64,000 nucleotides of DNA, taken from assembly GCA_019694395.1 (NCBI GenBank), contig JAIBCC010000023.1, forward strand, positions 47,327 through 111,326, given 5' to 3'. The notes under the pieces are model-generated. The model had not been told where the DNA came from, made no database searches, and saw nothing but the letters and a program-made list of their open reading frames with translations. Position numbers and translations under genes: made by a program. Below are positions 43,184 to 52,162 of this stretch, in pieces; position 1 is the stretch's first letter, and each line of letters starts with the position of its first letter. This stretch comes from Pyrinomonadaceae bacterium (GTDB lineage Bacteria > Acidobacteriota > Blastocatellia > Pyrinomonadales > Pyrinomonadaceae).

Positions 43184-44893
43184 TCAAAACTGTTTTAACT
43201 CTTTTTCCGCCTCTTTAATCTGCGGTAAATCTTTATCGGCATTTGCCCACGCTTTCAAAAATTGTTTATAAAATTCAGCCGCTTTTGCTTTGTCGTCGGC
43301 TTTGGCGGAAATGCGGGCAATTGCCAGAACGGCAAAACCGCTGTTTGGTCTAACTTTCAAAATCTTTTCGTAAGATTGACGAGCCTCTTCAAATTTCCCT
43401 ACCCGAATGTAGGCTTGTCCGAGGCTTTCCAAAACAGGTCGCGTGTAATGCGGCGGTTCCCAGTAACCGAGATTTTTTTCTTTTTCGATGGCATCCTTGA
43501 GCATTTTGAAAGACTCTTCATGTTTACCTTGAATGCTCAAAATCGAACCGCGCAAATCCAAAATATGAACAGCCAAAATCCGGTTGGCGTAGTTAAAATA
43601 CCAGTCGGAGCCTTGCTGAATTTTCTGCGTTGATAGATCGGCGATTGTTTTTTCGAGTTCCTGTGCGTTTTTTTCGGCTTCATCGGCGTTATTTTTTTCA
43701 ACCGCGCTCATGCCTTTCAGATAGCTTAAAATTCCAAGTTGATATTTTTCCGAGAGCGTTGGCGGAGCTTGATTTGAGAGTGGTAAATCTTTTATCGCCT
43801 CATCCCACCTCCCGAAACGCATTTGCACACGAGTCAGAGCCGTGTAGCCGCCGTAAAGCAAATAACCGAGTCCGGTAGCTTTCAAACGTTTATCGTCGGA
43901 AGGAACTTCCGCCAGCATTTTGGCGTAATGAACGGCTTCCTGATAACGACCTTCTTCGGCGGAATTTGCCACCAAATAATCAAGATTATGTGTGTAATTC
44001 CAATTATTGATCGGGTGTATCTTTTGCTCTTTCATATATTTGAGGTCGAATTCAAGCGATTTCAAAAAATACTCCCGAGCCTTTTCATACATTCCCAAAC
44101 GGTAATAAATATGTCCCGGCATATGGAGCATATGTCCCGAATTCGGCGCAAGCTGAACCAGTTTTTCGCAACTCGGTATGGCTTCTTCGGGGCGCGAACT
44201 GTTTTCCATTGCGTGAATCCAGTAATGATGAACCGCTGCATGATTCGGGTGCGTAATCAGCAAATTTCGCAGAATCATCTGTCCGTAAATTTTCCCGTCG
44301 CGTGGTCTGCCGTCCGGCAAATAGCTGCCTGCCGGAGTTGAAAGAGTGTTTGCCAAAAGCAGTTGGGCTTCAATATCTTCGGGGTATTTATCAATCAAAG
44401 CCTCCATTTCGCTGATCCAAGCAGCACGCCCTTTTCCGGGCTCAGCCTGTAATGAAATTGCCCGCAGATAAAATTGTTCGTGATCGGAAGCGGTCGGCAT
44501 TAATTCAACCGCTTTTTTCAAAGCTGCCGTTCGTTCCGCCGACATTTCCTGTGAATTTTGTCCGAGCGCGTTGTAAATTCCCCAGTAACACATAGCACAA
44601 TTTTCGTCGTTGCGGACGGCTTCGCGGAAAGCGCGATAGGCTTCGACATCCCAAAATGCGTGAAGCAGATTCAAGCCTTGATTAAAATATTTTTGCGAAA
44701 GTTCGGATTTGGTCGTAATTTTGATGTTTGCCGTTCCAATTCCGGTCATCAAAGGTGGTGGTGGAAGCGAAGAAACATCGAAAGCGGGTGCATATTCTTC
44801 GCCCTGATGATGATGTTGGGCAATTCCCGCCTGAGACAGAATTACCGAAACAAGAATAATTTTTATTAAATATATTGCAGTTTTCATCATCAT
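43184..44893 (-). CDS. Exported TPR protein
   Basis: This 569-residue protein starts with a signal peptide (to about residue 25) and has a His-rich stretch AQHHHQGEEYAP at the mature N terminus, a possible metal-binding feature. The rest is a superhelix of TPR-like units (YFNQGLNLLHAFWDVEAYRAF, then RYQEAVHYAKMLAEVPSDD, then FEEARQSYEKILKVRPNSG). Its ATG overlaps the upstream TGA by 4 bp; two further in-frame ATG codons follow at once, so the exact start is uncertain by two residues. No enzyme domain is recognised. Confidence 0.82.
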   Translation of the reverse strand: MMMKTAIYLIKIILVSVILSQAGIAQHHHQGEEYAPAFDVSSLPPPPLMTGIGTANIKITTKSELSQKYFNQGLNLLHAFWDVEAYRAFREAVRNDENCAMCYWGIYNALGQNSQEMSAERTAALKKAVELMPTASDHEQFYLRAISLQAEPGKGRAAWISEMEALIDKYPEDIEAQLLLANTLSTPAGSYLPDGRPRDGKIYGQMILRNLLITHPNHAAVHHYWIHAMENSSRPEEAIPSCEKLVQLAPNSGHMLHMPGHIYYRLGMYEKAREYFLKSLEFDLKYMKEQKIHPINNWNYTHNLDYLVANSAEEGRYQEAVHYAKMLAEVPSDDKRLKATGLGYLLYGGYTALTRVQMRFGRWDEAIKDLPLSNQAPPTLSEKYQLGILSYLKGMSAVEKNNADEAEKNAQELEKTIADLSTQKIQQGSDWYFNYANRILAVHILDLRGSILSIQGKHEESFKMLKDAIEKEKNLGYWEPPHYTRPVLESLGQAYIRVGKFEEARQSYEKILKVRPNSGFAVLAIARISAKADDKAKAAEFYKQFLKAWANADKDLPQIKEAEKELKQF

Positions 44894-46011
44894 TTTTGAT
44901 CGTTTTCAGGCGTATTGGTGGAAACAACCGCCGTTAATTTCCACTCGCCCTTGATTTTTCGATAGGTTTCTATCCAAGCAAAAATCTCGGTTTCTTCCTC
45001 TTCTTTGCCGCTTTCATTTTTCGCCGTTAAACGCACTTTCTTATGCACCAACGCATAAGCCATGGAAGCATCGTCCGAAACCTTGATAATCGGCGGAGTA
45101 ATGTCGTCCCATTCGATAAAAGTCGAGTTATTCAGATAATTTTGGAATCTGGTGAGACTCGCTTCTCGTGAAGGTTTAGAGATTTTACCGCTTGAGACGC
45201 TCGAAAAATCCTCCGCAAAAGTTGAAACGAGCAGCTTTGCATTGCGCGTAAAATGCGCTACTCGCGCTTGTTTGAGCAGCGCGGCGATTTCATTCATTGC
45301 CGTGACTTTTGTTGGAATTACAAAGATTTTTTCGTCCGTTTTGTTCAAAATTATTTCGCGGAAATTCAGAACGAAATCACCTTTTTTATCCGTCACCGTC
45401 ACTTTTGAAGGAAGTTTTAATTTCCCGACCTGCTTCCAATCGTTAAAAACCATCCGAATCGTTTCATTTTTATCAAACGGATTTTGAATCGTAATCGCTG
45501 ATAGCAAACGGGTTTCTTTACCGAAAAAAATACTCCCCGGATTGCCGATTTCGTCTGTCGCATTTAATTTCAAAGCTATTTTGCCGCTCAAATTTTCTTC
45601 TCCGGCAAAGGCAAAATTCGTAAACCTTTCACCTATTTCCATTGCCAAAAACTGAAAATCGTGCGAACGCCATGCAAATGCAGCGCGGTTATCAGCTAAC
45701 GAAAAATCATCATTCTTTTCATCTTTTGTCCAAAATATTTGCCCGTTCGTTTGCCCGATAAAAATGTTTGTTCCGCGCACTTGTTTGAAAATCAGTTTGC
45801 CATTTTTGGCGGAATAAATTTGGGTAGTGTAATTACCGTTCGGTCCGATGCAGTCGGCAAAAGCGTTGAGATTAAGAACTTTAGCTATTTCATTCTTTCC
45901 GCCGATTGCCTGCGAAGAGTTTTCGATAATCTCGGACGGATTAGTTTGCGCGAAAATATTTCCCGCTAAAAGTAAGCCAATCAGAAGTAAATTCTTCGCT
46001 CTAAATTTCAT
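44890..46011 (-). CDS. Exported protein with C-terminal NTF2-like domain
   Basis: This 373-residue protein has a signal peptide (MKFRAKNLLLIGLLLAGNIFAQ), a ~210-residue N-terminal beta-rich domain related to outer-membrane lipoprotein-sorting-like folds (weak), and a C-terminal DUF4440/SnoaL-like domain (LVSTFAEDFSSVSSGKIS, then EIFAWIETYRKIKGEWKLTAV). No catalytic residues can be assigned. I chose the ATG just before the signal; the longer in-frame version overlaps the upstream amidohydrolase end. It couples by a 4-bp overlap to the TPR gene downstream. Confidence 0.72.
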   Translation of the reverse strand: MKFRAKNLLLIGLLLAGNIFAQTNPSEIIENSSQAIGGKNEIAKVLNLNAFADCIGPNGNYTTQIYSAKNGKLIFKQVRGTNIFIGQTNGQIFWTKDEKNDDFSLADNRAAFAWRSHDFQFLAMEIGERFTNFAFAGEENLSGKIALKLNATDEIGNPGSIFFGKETRLLSAITIQNPFDKNETIRMVFNDWKQVGKLKLPSKVTVTDKKGDFVLNFREIILNKTDEKIFVIPTKVTAMNEIAALLKQARVAHFTRNAKLLVSTFAEDFSSVSSGKISKPSREASLTRFQNYLNNSTFIEWDDITPPIIKVSDDASMAYALVHKKVRLTAKNESGKEEEETEIFAWIETYRKIKGEWKLTAVVSTNTPENDQK

Positions 46012-46016
46012 AAAAA

Positions 46017-48032
46017 CTACGGTTGAAAACCGACCCTTCTCCATAGATCTGCCGTATCGAACATTCGACCTCTGGCTATGACAAATTTAACTTTCCGAAT
46101 TTCGCTGATCGAATTGAGAGGATTGCCGTCCACGATTATCAAATCTGCCAGTTTTCCAGCCTCAATTGTTCCTAATTCTTTATCTTTTTTGAACACTCGC
46201 GCGGGAACGATGGTGGCGGCTTGAATTGCTTCCATCGGTGTTAATCCGGCTTTGACCAAAAGTTCCAGCTCCCGAAACTGGCTATGCCCCGGCACAACTA
46301 AATCCGTTCCGGTAATGATCGGAATGCCGTTTTTGTGCAAAGCCATAATGACGCGATTAGACAAAATTGTTCGTTGTTTGATTCGTTCTTCCAACGCCGG
46401 ATTTGGCGAAACTCCCATTGAGTCAATCAATGATGAAAATTCAAATGGAAGTTTTGTGTAGCCCGGTTCAACCGTTGAAAAGGGTTTGTCCTTAAAGTGA
46501 AAACCCAATTCCCCACGCGCTAAAGTCGGTTCGATAACGGTATTATGTTGACGCAAAAAGGCGAGACCTTCTTTAGCATTTTCGCTTTCGGGATTTATTT
46601 CGGGACGCTGCCCATTCGCAGGTTTGAAATTTTTCGGCAGCATAGCCGGATAAACGAATCCAAGATGATTGACCTGATCGAATCCATTTTCGACCGCCTC
46701 GTAAATATTGACTCCATTCGGGATATGTCCGGTGACGGTCATTCCTAATTTGTGCGCTTCATCAGTCACAACTTTGATAAGTTCGGGCTTCAGCGATTGA
46801 TAGATCTTGATTTGTTCAAAGCCTGCCTGATGATACTGATTAACAATTTTTCGCGCGTCTTCGGGAGTTTCGGCTTTCTCACTGCCGAGCGCATTTGCCC
46901 CGCTATCAATGTAACCGGCAAGCAATAAACGTGGAGAAACCGTAATCCGCTCTGATTTAACCGCATCACGAACCGGCACGATAAATTCTTTTTCGTTTGC
47001 CGCATCGCGCATTGTTGTGATTCCAGCCGCCAGCGAAGCCGGAAACCATTCCGCCTGAGTTGCATGTGCGTGTGTGTCCCACATTCCCGGCAGGATTGAT
47101 TTTCCCTGAGCATTGACGACTCGAAAACCATCGGGAATTTTGACATCTGACCTTTTACCAACCGCTTTGATTCTTCCGTTTTCGATCAAAACAACGCTAT
47201 CAGGAACAGGCTTGCCGCCTTTTCCGTCAATCAAAAGTCCGCCGACAATCGCAAGATTTCCTTGTTCCAGAGGTCTGATCCGGCGGCTTAATTCTTCGAG
47301 TTGTTTAACTGCTTCTTCTGCGCCTTTTGAAACAAAAAAAGGTAAATGAGATTCGTAACCTTCTTTTATGGCTTCAAATCTGTCCATTTCGGCATCGGCT
47401 CCAACCAATGCCACCAAATTTTGTTTTTCGTCAAACCAGACCGTTTCACAGCCCCACATTACGCCTTCGATGCAATAACGATTAAGAGTTTCATTTTTCC
47501 CCGAAACCATTATTTTGTCCTGACCTAAAAACTTTATTTTTACGGTGCCACCGGGAAAAATCGGTAAATTATCTTTAACTTTATTTTGCTGCCAGTAACG
47601 AAATAACATCATTTGCGGAGCAATTGGCGCGGGATGAAAAACAGTGAAAAAATTTGTGGAAACTTTTTCTTCTGTGACTTTTGAGCCGACCTGAATTTTG
47701 GCTAGATTGTTATTGATCTCAACCTTTGTATCAATTTCAGTTCGCGTCGAAGTGCTTCCCTTACTTTCAAACAAAATCGGGCGGTAATCATTTTTTCGGA
47801 CTTTCAAATTCGTAGCAACCGAAACTTTTCCACCGACAAAACTCAGGTTAAAAATTGCCTTCAGCAAAACAGTTTCGCCTTCGGAAGTAATGCTGTAAGA
47901 TTCTGCTCCGATTGGCTGTTGGTATTTGTATAAAATCAGTTTGCCTTGCTCAGTGATTTCCTGAGCAAAACATCCGGTCATAGAAAAATAACCAAACAAA
48001 AGAAGAAAGTAAATTGTCCGTTTGAAGTTCAT
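46017..48032 (-). CDS. Exported amidohydrolase with N-terminal beta domain
   Basis: This 671-residue protein has a signal peptide (1-24), a ~230-residue N-terminal domain of unknown family, and an amidohydrolase barrel from about residue 258. Metal ligands are visible in ILPGMWDTHAHA, TVTGHIPNG, DQVNHLGF and GTDLVVPGH. The end, LADLIIVDGNPLNSISEIRKV, is the usual composite beta domain. It is the third amidohydrolase of the operon and differs in its N-terminal half from the two at 38-42 kb. The substrate is unknown. Confidence 0.88.
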   Translation of the reverse strand: MNFKRTIYFLLLFGYFSMTGCFAQEITEQGKLILYKYQQPIGAESYSITSEGETVLLKAIFNLSFVGGKVSVATNLKVRKNDYRPILFESKGSTSTRTEIDTKVEINNNLAKIQVGSKVTEEKVSTNFFTVFHPAPIAPQMMLFRYWQQNKVKDNLPIFPGGTVKIKFLGQDKIMVSGKNETLNRYCIEGVMWGCETVWFDEKQNLVALVGADAEMDRFEAIKEGYESHLPFFVSKGAEEAVKQLEELSRRIRPLEQGNLAIVGGLLIDGKGGKPVPDSVVLIENGRIKAVGKRSDVKIPDGFRVVNAQGKSILPGMWDTHAHATQAEWFPASLAAGITTMRDAANEKEFIVPVRDAVKSERITVSPRLLLAGYIDSGANALGSEKAETPEDARKIVNQYHQAGFEQIKIYQSLKPELIKVVTDEAHKLGMTVTGHIPNGVNIYEAVENGFDQVNHLGFVYPAMLPKNFKPANGQRPEINPESENAKEGLAFLRQHNTVIEPTLARGELGFHFKDKPFSTVEPGYTKLPFEFSSLIDSMGVSPNPALEERIKQRTILSNRVIMALHKNGIPIITGTDLVVPGHSQFRELELLVKAGLTPMEAIQAATIVPARVFKKDKELGTIEAGKLADLIIVDGNPLNSISEIRKVKFVIARGRMFDTADLWRRVGFQP

Positions 48033-48050
48033 TTATTTTTTTCTAAATCG

Positions 48051-48938
48051 CTATTCTCCTTTTTTAGCATTTTGAGCACAGCGAAAACCGACGTGATCGC
48101 CTGCGTTTTCGGGTGAATGACTATCGCGGTAAGTAATCATCAAATTAACAGGCGCGCCGCCGTAGCTGCCGCCGCGAAGCGCACGTCGTGATTTGATCTG
48201 ACGATAAGAATCCGTCAGAAAAAAATCTCCGCCAACAACGGGATTGACCTGTAATTCGGTCGTGGTTGGATACAACTTCCATTCATCGGCTAAAATTTCC
48301 CAGACATTTCCCGCCATATCAAATAAACCGTAACCATTCGGCGGATAACTTCCGACTTTGGTAGCTGCTTCAATTTGGCTTGCTCCAAAATTGGCTCGTG
48401 TTTTGTCCGGCATCTCGTCGCCCCACGGAAAGATTTTGTTTTTTAATCCGCCACGAGCCGCATATTCCCATTCCGCCTCAGTTGGCAAACGTTTTCCGAG
48501 TGATTGACAAAAGGCAACCGCTGCATACCAACTGACGAAAACGACCGGATAATTTTCTTTTCCCTTTGGAAAATCATTGCCGTTCCAATCCTGCAAATAT
48601 TTCCCGTTGTGAAATTCAGCCGGAATTTTGTCTTTTTGCCAATCAGGATTTTTGTCAGTAAATTTCTTAAAATCAGTGTTAGTAACTTCGTATTTATCAA
48701 GGTCAAACGAACTAAGCTTGACCTTATGGAGCGGTGTTGCTTCCTGAAAAAGTTCGGCGCGTTTGATGTTGAAAATTTGCTGGAATTTCGGAATATCGGC
48801 TTTATCTATTCCCATTTCAAAAGTCGCGCCTTTGATCAAAACCATTCCCGTTTTTTCCTTTTGTCCGTAAACAGAGAGCGTTGCGGCTAAAAGCACAATC
48901 CACAAAAGTAAACAGATTTTTCTCCAAATTCCCTGCAT
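48051..48938 (-). CDS. Exported SUMF1/FGE-fold protein lacking the FGE cysteines
   Basis: This 295-residue protein has a signal peptide (to about residue 25) and the formylglycine-generating-enzyme fold: MVLIKGATFEMGIDK, PVVFVSWYAAVAFCQSLGKRLPTEAEWEYAARGG (its two halves are standard SUMF1 blocks), FPWGDEMPD, GYGLFDMAGNVWE and RRALRGGSYGG. The redox/copper Cys pair of true FGE, expected just after RGGSY, is replaced by GAPVNLMITYRD. It is therefore probably not a sulfatase activator but a ligand-binding or different catalytic member. It is 3 bp from the next gene. Confidence 0.88.
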   Translation of the reverse strand: MQGIWRKICLLLWIVLLAATLSVYGQKEKTGMVLIKGATFEMGIDKADIPKFQQIFNIKRAELFQEATPLHKVKLSSFDLDKYEVTNTDFKKFTDKNPDWQKDKIPAEFHNGKYLQDWNGNDFPKGKENYPVVFVSWYAAVAFCQSLGKRLPTEAEWEYAARGGLKNKIFPWGDEMPDKTRANFGASQIEAATKVGSYPPNGYGLFDMAGNVWEILADEWKLYPTTTELQVNPVVGGDFFLTDSYRQIKSRRALRGGSYGGAPVNLMITYRDSHSPENAGDHVGFRCAQNAKKGE

Positions 48939-48941
48939 TTC

Positions 48942-50111
48942 TTAATCTGTCAAACGGCAAATAAATCCCCAACCGCCGCCAAGCTCGCTGACGGCAAGCA
49001 CTAATTCATTACTCCCTTTCTTTAGCGGAATGTAAAGCACATCGTTTTCAGGATTCATAATTCCCAGAAAGCCGGGGTCACGAAAATATTGTGCGCTGCG
49101 CCCGCGATAAAGGATTTTGCCATTGACAAAAACGCTGACATCATCGCTGTAGCCGAGATAAAGTTTTTTGAACTGTTCACGGTCTGATTCAATGACGGTG
49201 CGGGCGTAAACCATTTTCATTCCCGGCTGTGGTTCGAGACGCTTGGAAAAATCGTTGGCAAACGTGACGCGCGGATGCGGAGCATCGAAATAACGATAAA
49301 GGACAACAAATCCTGGTGATTCTGCCTCGACATTTTCCCATTTGATATTTTTAATCTCCGATTCGGTCAATGGTTGTTCAGGATTTCTCGCCAATGCGTC
49401 ATATATCGGAGACAGGCTCCATTTGGTCAGCGTGTCTGAAGGCATTGGCGGTAATTGCCGATTCCACGCAACATCGGGAGTTTGACGGACTTCAAAATTT
49501 GAAAAATATGTTTCGCCCGTTAAAACCGCCAATGCAACTTGCCCTTTCTGAACACCTGATTTCAAATCGTTCATTACGAGAGCAGGTTTTTCCATATCCT
49601 TAACAAATAATTTTCCCTGCGCCCCGGTGATCTCCAGCCGAAGATGAAACCACTCGTTTTTCGGAATATCAACTGCTCCGGTAAATCCCTCTCCATTGTA
49701 AATCTGCCAATTTAATCCGGTATTAAGAACAGGTGTATATTGCATCGCATCCGGATAACCGGATTTGTGTTGGCGCAAATAAACCCATTCGGCATTTTTT
49801 CCTTCGTCAGCAATTCGGAATTGAATGCCGAAAAAGCCGCGACTGGCAGGAGTTGCAACATCAACATCAATGATTCCGTCGCGCATTTCAAAATCTTTGA
49901 CGATTGCCGCCGCGCCGTCGAGCATCAGGCTCTTTCGCCCTTGATATTCGGTCACTTTTGTTTGTCCTTCCAATTCCCAACGTGAAGAATCGGGTGGAAT
50001 GGAAAGAGTTTGCTGCCCTTCAACTTGTTGAGTTAAATTTGTCAGAATAAACAATAACAATAATCCGATAAAAACCGATAAAGTTGTATTTTCTCCGAAA
50101 AATGATTTCAT
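48942..50111 (-). CDS. Exported LamG/DUF1080-like and jelly-roll protein
   Basis: This 389-residue protein has a signal peptide (to about residue 33). The first domain (about 40-215) is a concanavalin-type beta sandwich with FEMRDGIIDVDVATPASRGF and NEWFHLRLEITGAQGKLFV, as in LamG/3-keto-disaccharide-hydrolase-like proteins. The C-terminal part (YLGYSDDVSVFVNGKILYRG, then NELVLAVSELGGGWGF) resembles a galactose-binding-type jelly roll. It may bind carbohydrate; no catalytic residue is assigned. It is in the long operon between the Tat-type amidohydrolase and the SUMF1-like gene. Confidence 0.75.
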   Translation of the reverse strand: MKSFFGENTTLSVFIGLLLLFILTNLTQQVEGQQTLSIPPDSSRWELEGQTKVTEYQGRKSLMLDGAAAIVKDFEMRDGIIDVDVATPASRGFFGIQFRIADEGKNAEWVYLRQHKSGYPDAMQYTPVLNTGLNWQIYNGEGFTGAVDIPKNEWFHLRLEITGAQGKLFVKDMEKPALVMNDLKSGVQKGQVALAVLTGETYFSNFEVRQTPDVAWNRQLPPMPSDTLTKWSLSPIYDALARNPEQPLTESEIKNIKWENVEAESPGFVVLYRYFDAPHPRVTFANDFSKRLEPQPGMKMVYARTVIESDREQFKKLYLGYSDDVSVFVNGKILYRGRSAQYFRDPGFLGIMNPENDVLYIPLKKGSNELVLAVSELGGGWGFICRLTD

Positions 50112-50121
50112 AATTTCTTCT

Positions 50122-51567
50122 TTACCCGCGAATCCAGCCGTATTGTGTGTTCGATGGATTTGCTCCCTGCGCTTTGTATTTCGCCTTCAATTTCGTAACA
50201 TAATCCGTCGGAATCGCATTCATTTTTGCCTTGACATCAATGCCGTAAACCTTCGCCGAGTTTAAGCCGAAAACCTTGGCTTTTACTTCGTCGGTTAATA
50301 GTTTGAATCCAAATCTTTTTTGTAAATCTTCGGGCATCTGAATACGGCGAAACGCTTCGATCTGCCATTGCGGACTGCCCCACCAAATTGAATCCGTTCC
50401 CCATAAAACGTGGTTTTCACCGAAAGCGTCCAGCATTTGTCCGAGCATAAAAGCACAAAGTTTCGGTTGAGTGATAGCAGTCATTCCGAATGTTGTGCCT
50501 AAATCCATATACACGTTAGTCATTTTCGGATTTCGCTTTCTCATTTCACACAGATCCGTGATCCAGGGAATATTGGTTTTGGTTTTGAAATCGTCTTCGA
50601 CTGCCGGAAGCGAATCACGGACTCCTTTGAATCCGGCGTGATAGATCAGAAAATTCAAATCTGGAAAATCCTTCGCCGCTTTTTCGACATCGCGCGGACT
50701 GGAATGTTCAATTTCCCAACCCGGCAATGGCAAACCTTTGTGGACGGCAATGTTTTTGATGCCGATTTTGCGGGAATATTCATAAAACGGATAAGCGACT
50801 TTTTCATCATCCATCCACCAACCGACGCTTCCATCGGCGAGCGGCTGACCGGGATAGCCTTTCCACGCTTCGGGCTTTAACTGCTCGAATTGTTGGTGCA
50901 TTGATTCAAGCTGAGATTTGCCCAAATCGGGCGAAAAAGTTCCGTGTGAGAGCAGACGTTTAGATTTTGCCAGACCATTGATCTCAGCTCGTGTTTCAAA
51001 CATTTCGGCTGGTGTCAGCACATTTTGGTCATCGGTTTTCGCCGGTAATCCGGTAATGACTGCCATCGAAGTATCAGAATCAAGAAACATTTCCTTGATG
51101 TAATTGGCGAGATAAAGATCTTCCCATTTATGTTCTTTATCAACTAAATTCTGATTTCCCCACAGCCCGCCAACTTCACGGTAACGAATCAAATCAGGGA
51201 CTTGAATAATTTTCGGAGCACCAACATGATGAGTATGAATATCAAAAATGAATTGTTCTTTGGGGAATTTTTCATCAGTAGCGGTTGATTCAAAAAGTTC
51301 ACTCTCGTCAACCTTAAAGTGATTTCCAAAAACCGAATTTAATGCCAAAAACGCCGCTGCCATTCCGCCGGAAGAAGCTAAGAATTTTCGGCGTGAGATG
51401 CCGAGTTTTTTTGAACTTTCGGAAGCGATTTCGATCAAACGATTCTCGACTTGTTTTTGCTCAACAGTTTGGTCAATCGGCGCAAATTCTTCGGTTGAAA
51501 TAATCTGCGTCGGAATCGGCAGATTATGTTGGTCAACATCGCATTTTTGAATCCATTTTCGTTTCAT
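50122..51567 (-). CDS. Tat-exported amidohydrolase_2-family metal hydrolase
   Basis: This 481-residue protein has an unusual layout: about 58 residues precede a twin-Arg signal SRRKFLASSGGMAAAFLALN (59-78). The catalytic barrel belongs to the amidohydrolase-related ACMSD/decarboxylase-type branch: FIFDIHTHHVGAP gives the HxH pair, then NIAVHKGL, FLIYHAGF and HVLWGTDSIWWG supply later ligands. It may hydrolyse or decarboxylate small aromatic or lactone substrates. The long pre-Tat extension may be cytoplasmic until export, or the true start may be internal. It is 8 bp after the DinB-like gene. Confidence 0.85.
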   Translation of the reverse strand: MKRKWIQKCDVDQHNLPIPTQIISTEEFAPIDQTVEQKQVENRLIEIASESSKKLGISRRKFLASSGGMAAAFLALNSVFGNHFKVDESELFESTATDEKFPKEQFIFDIHTHHVGAPKIIQVPDLIRYREVGGLWGNQNLVDKEHKWEDLYLANYIKEMFLDSDTSMAVITGLPAKTDDQNVLTPAEMFETRAEINGLAKSKRLLSHGTFSPDLGKSQLESMHQQFEQLKPEAWKGYPGQPLADGSVGWWMDDEKVAYPFYEYSRKIGIKNIAVHKGLPLPGWEIEHSSPRDVEKAAKDFPDLNFLIYHAGFKGVRDSLPAVEDDFKTKTNIPWITDLCEMRKRNPKMTNVYMDLGTTFGMTAITQPKLCAFMLGQMLDAFGENHVLWGTDSIWWGSPQWQIEAFRRIQMPEDLQKRFGFKLLTDEVKAKVFGLNSAKVYGIDVKAKMNAIPTDYVTKLKAKYKAQGANPSNTQYGWIRG

Positions 51568-51575
51568 AAAAATCT

Positions 51576-52016
51576 TTAACTGAATATTTGCGAAAGATGA
51601 TGCTCTAAATGTTTGACGTAATCCTTCATCAAAAATTCCAAAGTCTCGATTTGCGAACCGTCAAGCAGAATTTCCTGTTTCAGCGATTTAGTAGTTTGTT
51701 TTGCCATTATTCTTTCAATTTGACGATTAACAGACAGCCAAAAATTTAAAATTTCAGTAATTTCCGCATTTTGATAATCATTGGCGATGACCAACTCGTT
51801 CTGCATATATTTTCTGATCGGAAATGGCTTCGGTTTGAATTCAATCTCGGTAAATCGCTGTAAGTTATTGATCCCCGAATCAATCAAATGTCCGAGAATT
51901 TCTTTTTTCGACCATTTCCCATCAGATTTTTTCTCAATTTTTTCCGGCGAAGCGGTTTGAAAATACGCCTCGCCTTTCTGCATTAAACTTTTGAGATTTT
52001 CGATAGTTTCATTCAT
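51576..52016 (-). CDS. DinB/YfiT-like metal-binding protein
   Basis: This 146-residue cytoplasmic four-helix protein fits the DinB_2 family, some of which are thiol S-transferases. The three-His metal site is suggested by His42 in EILGHLIDS together with the late pair in YVKHLEHHLSQIF. The SDGKWSKKEILGHL stretch matches the family's usual start of helix 2. It is the first gene of the ten-gene operon, with the next start 8 bp downstream and a repeat upstream. The physiological thiol is unknown. Confidence 0.85.
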   Translation of the reverse strand: MNETIENLKSLMQKGEAYFQTASPEKIEKKSDGKWSKKEILGHLIDSGINNLQRFTEIEFKPKPFPIRKYMQNELVIANDYQNAEITEILNFWLSVNRQIERIMAKQTTKSLKQEILLDGSQIETLEFLMKDYVKHLEHHLSQIFS

Positions 52017-52043
52017 AACTTCAGTTTGTAAAAACTAAGAAAA

Positions 52044-52126
52044 TTTGCCCGCGAAACACGCTAAAAACGCGAAAAATAATTCAAAACATTTCTTTTTTTC
52101 CGTGTGTTCCGCGTGTTTCGCGGGCA
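52044..52126. repeat. Inverted repeat, GCCCGCGAAA family
   Basis: TGCCCGCGAAACACGC (52046-52061) and GCGTGTTTCGCGGGCA (52111-52126) are perfect reverse complements. The left half continues CTAAAAACGCG, matching (inverted) a part of the repeat at 36114-36188. The centre is A/T-rich with a T run. It sits between the Xaa-Pro peptidase and DinB-like genes. Confidence 0.8.
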
Positions 52127-52162
52127 GAAAAAGAATTTAATTGTTAATCAGCAACTTGGAAT

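Noticed and set aside
43823..44341. 172-codon plus-strand frame
   Set aside because: It is antisense to the TPR gene at 43184-44893 and shows no domain or ribosome-binding site.
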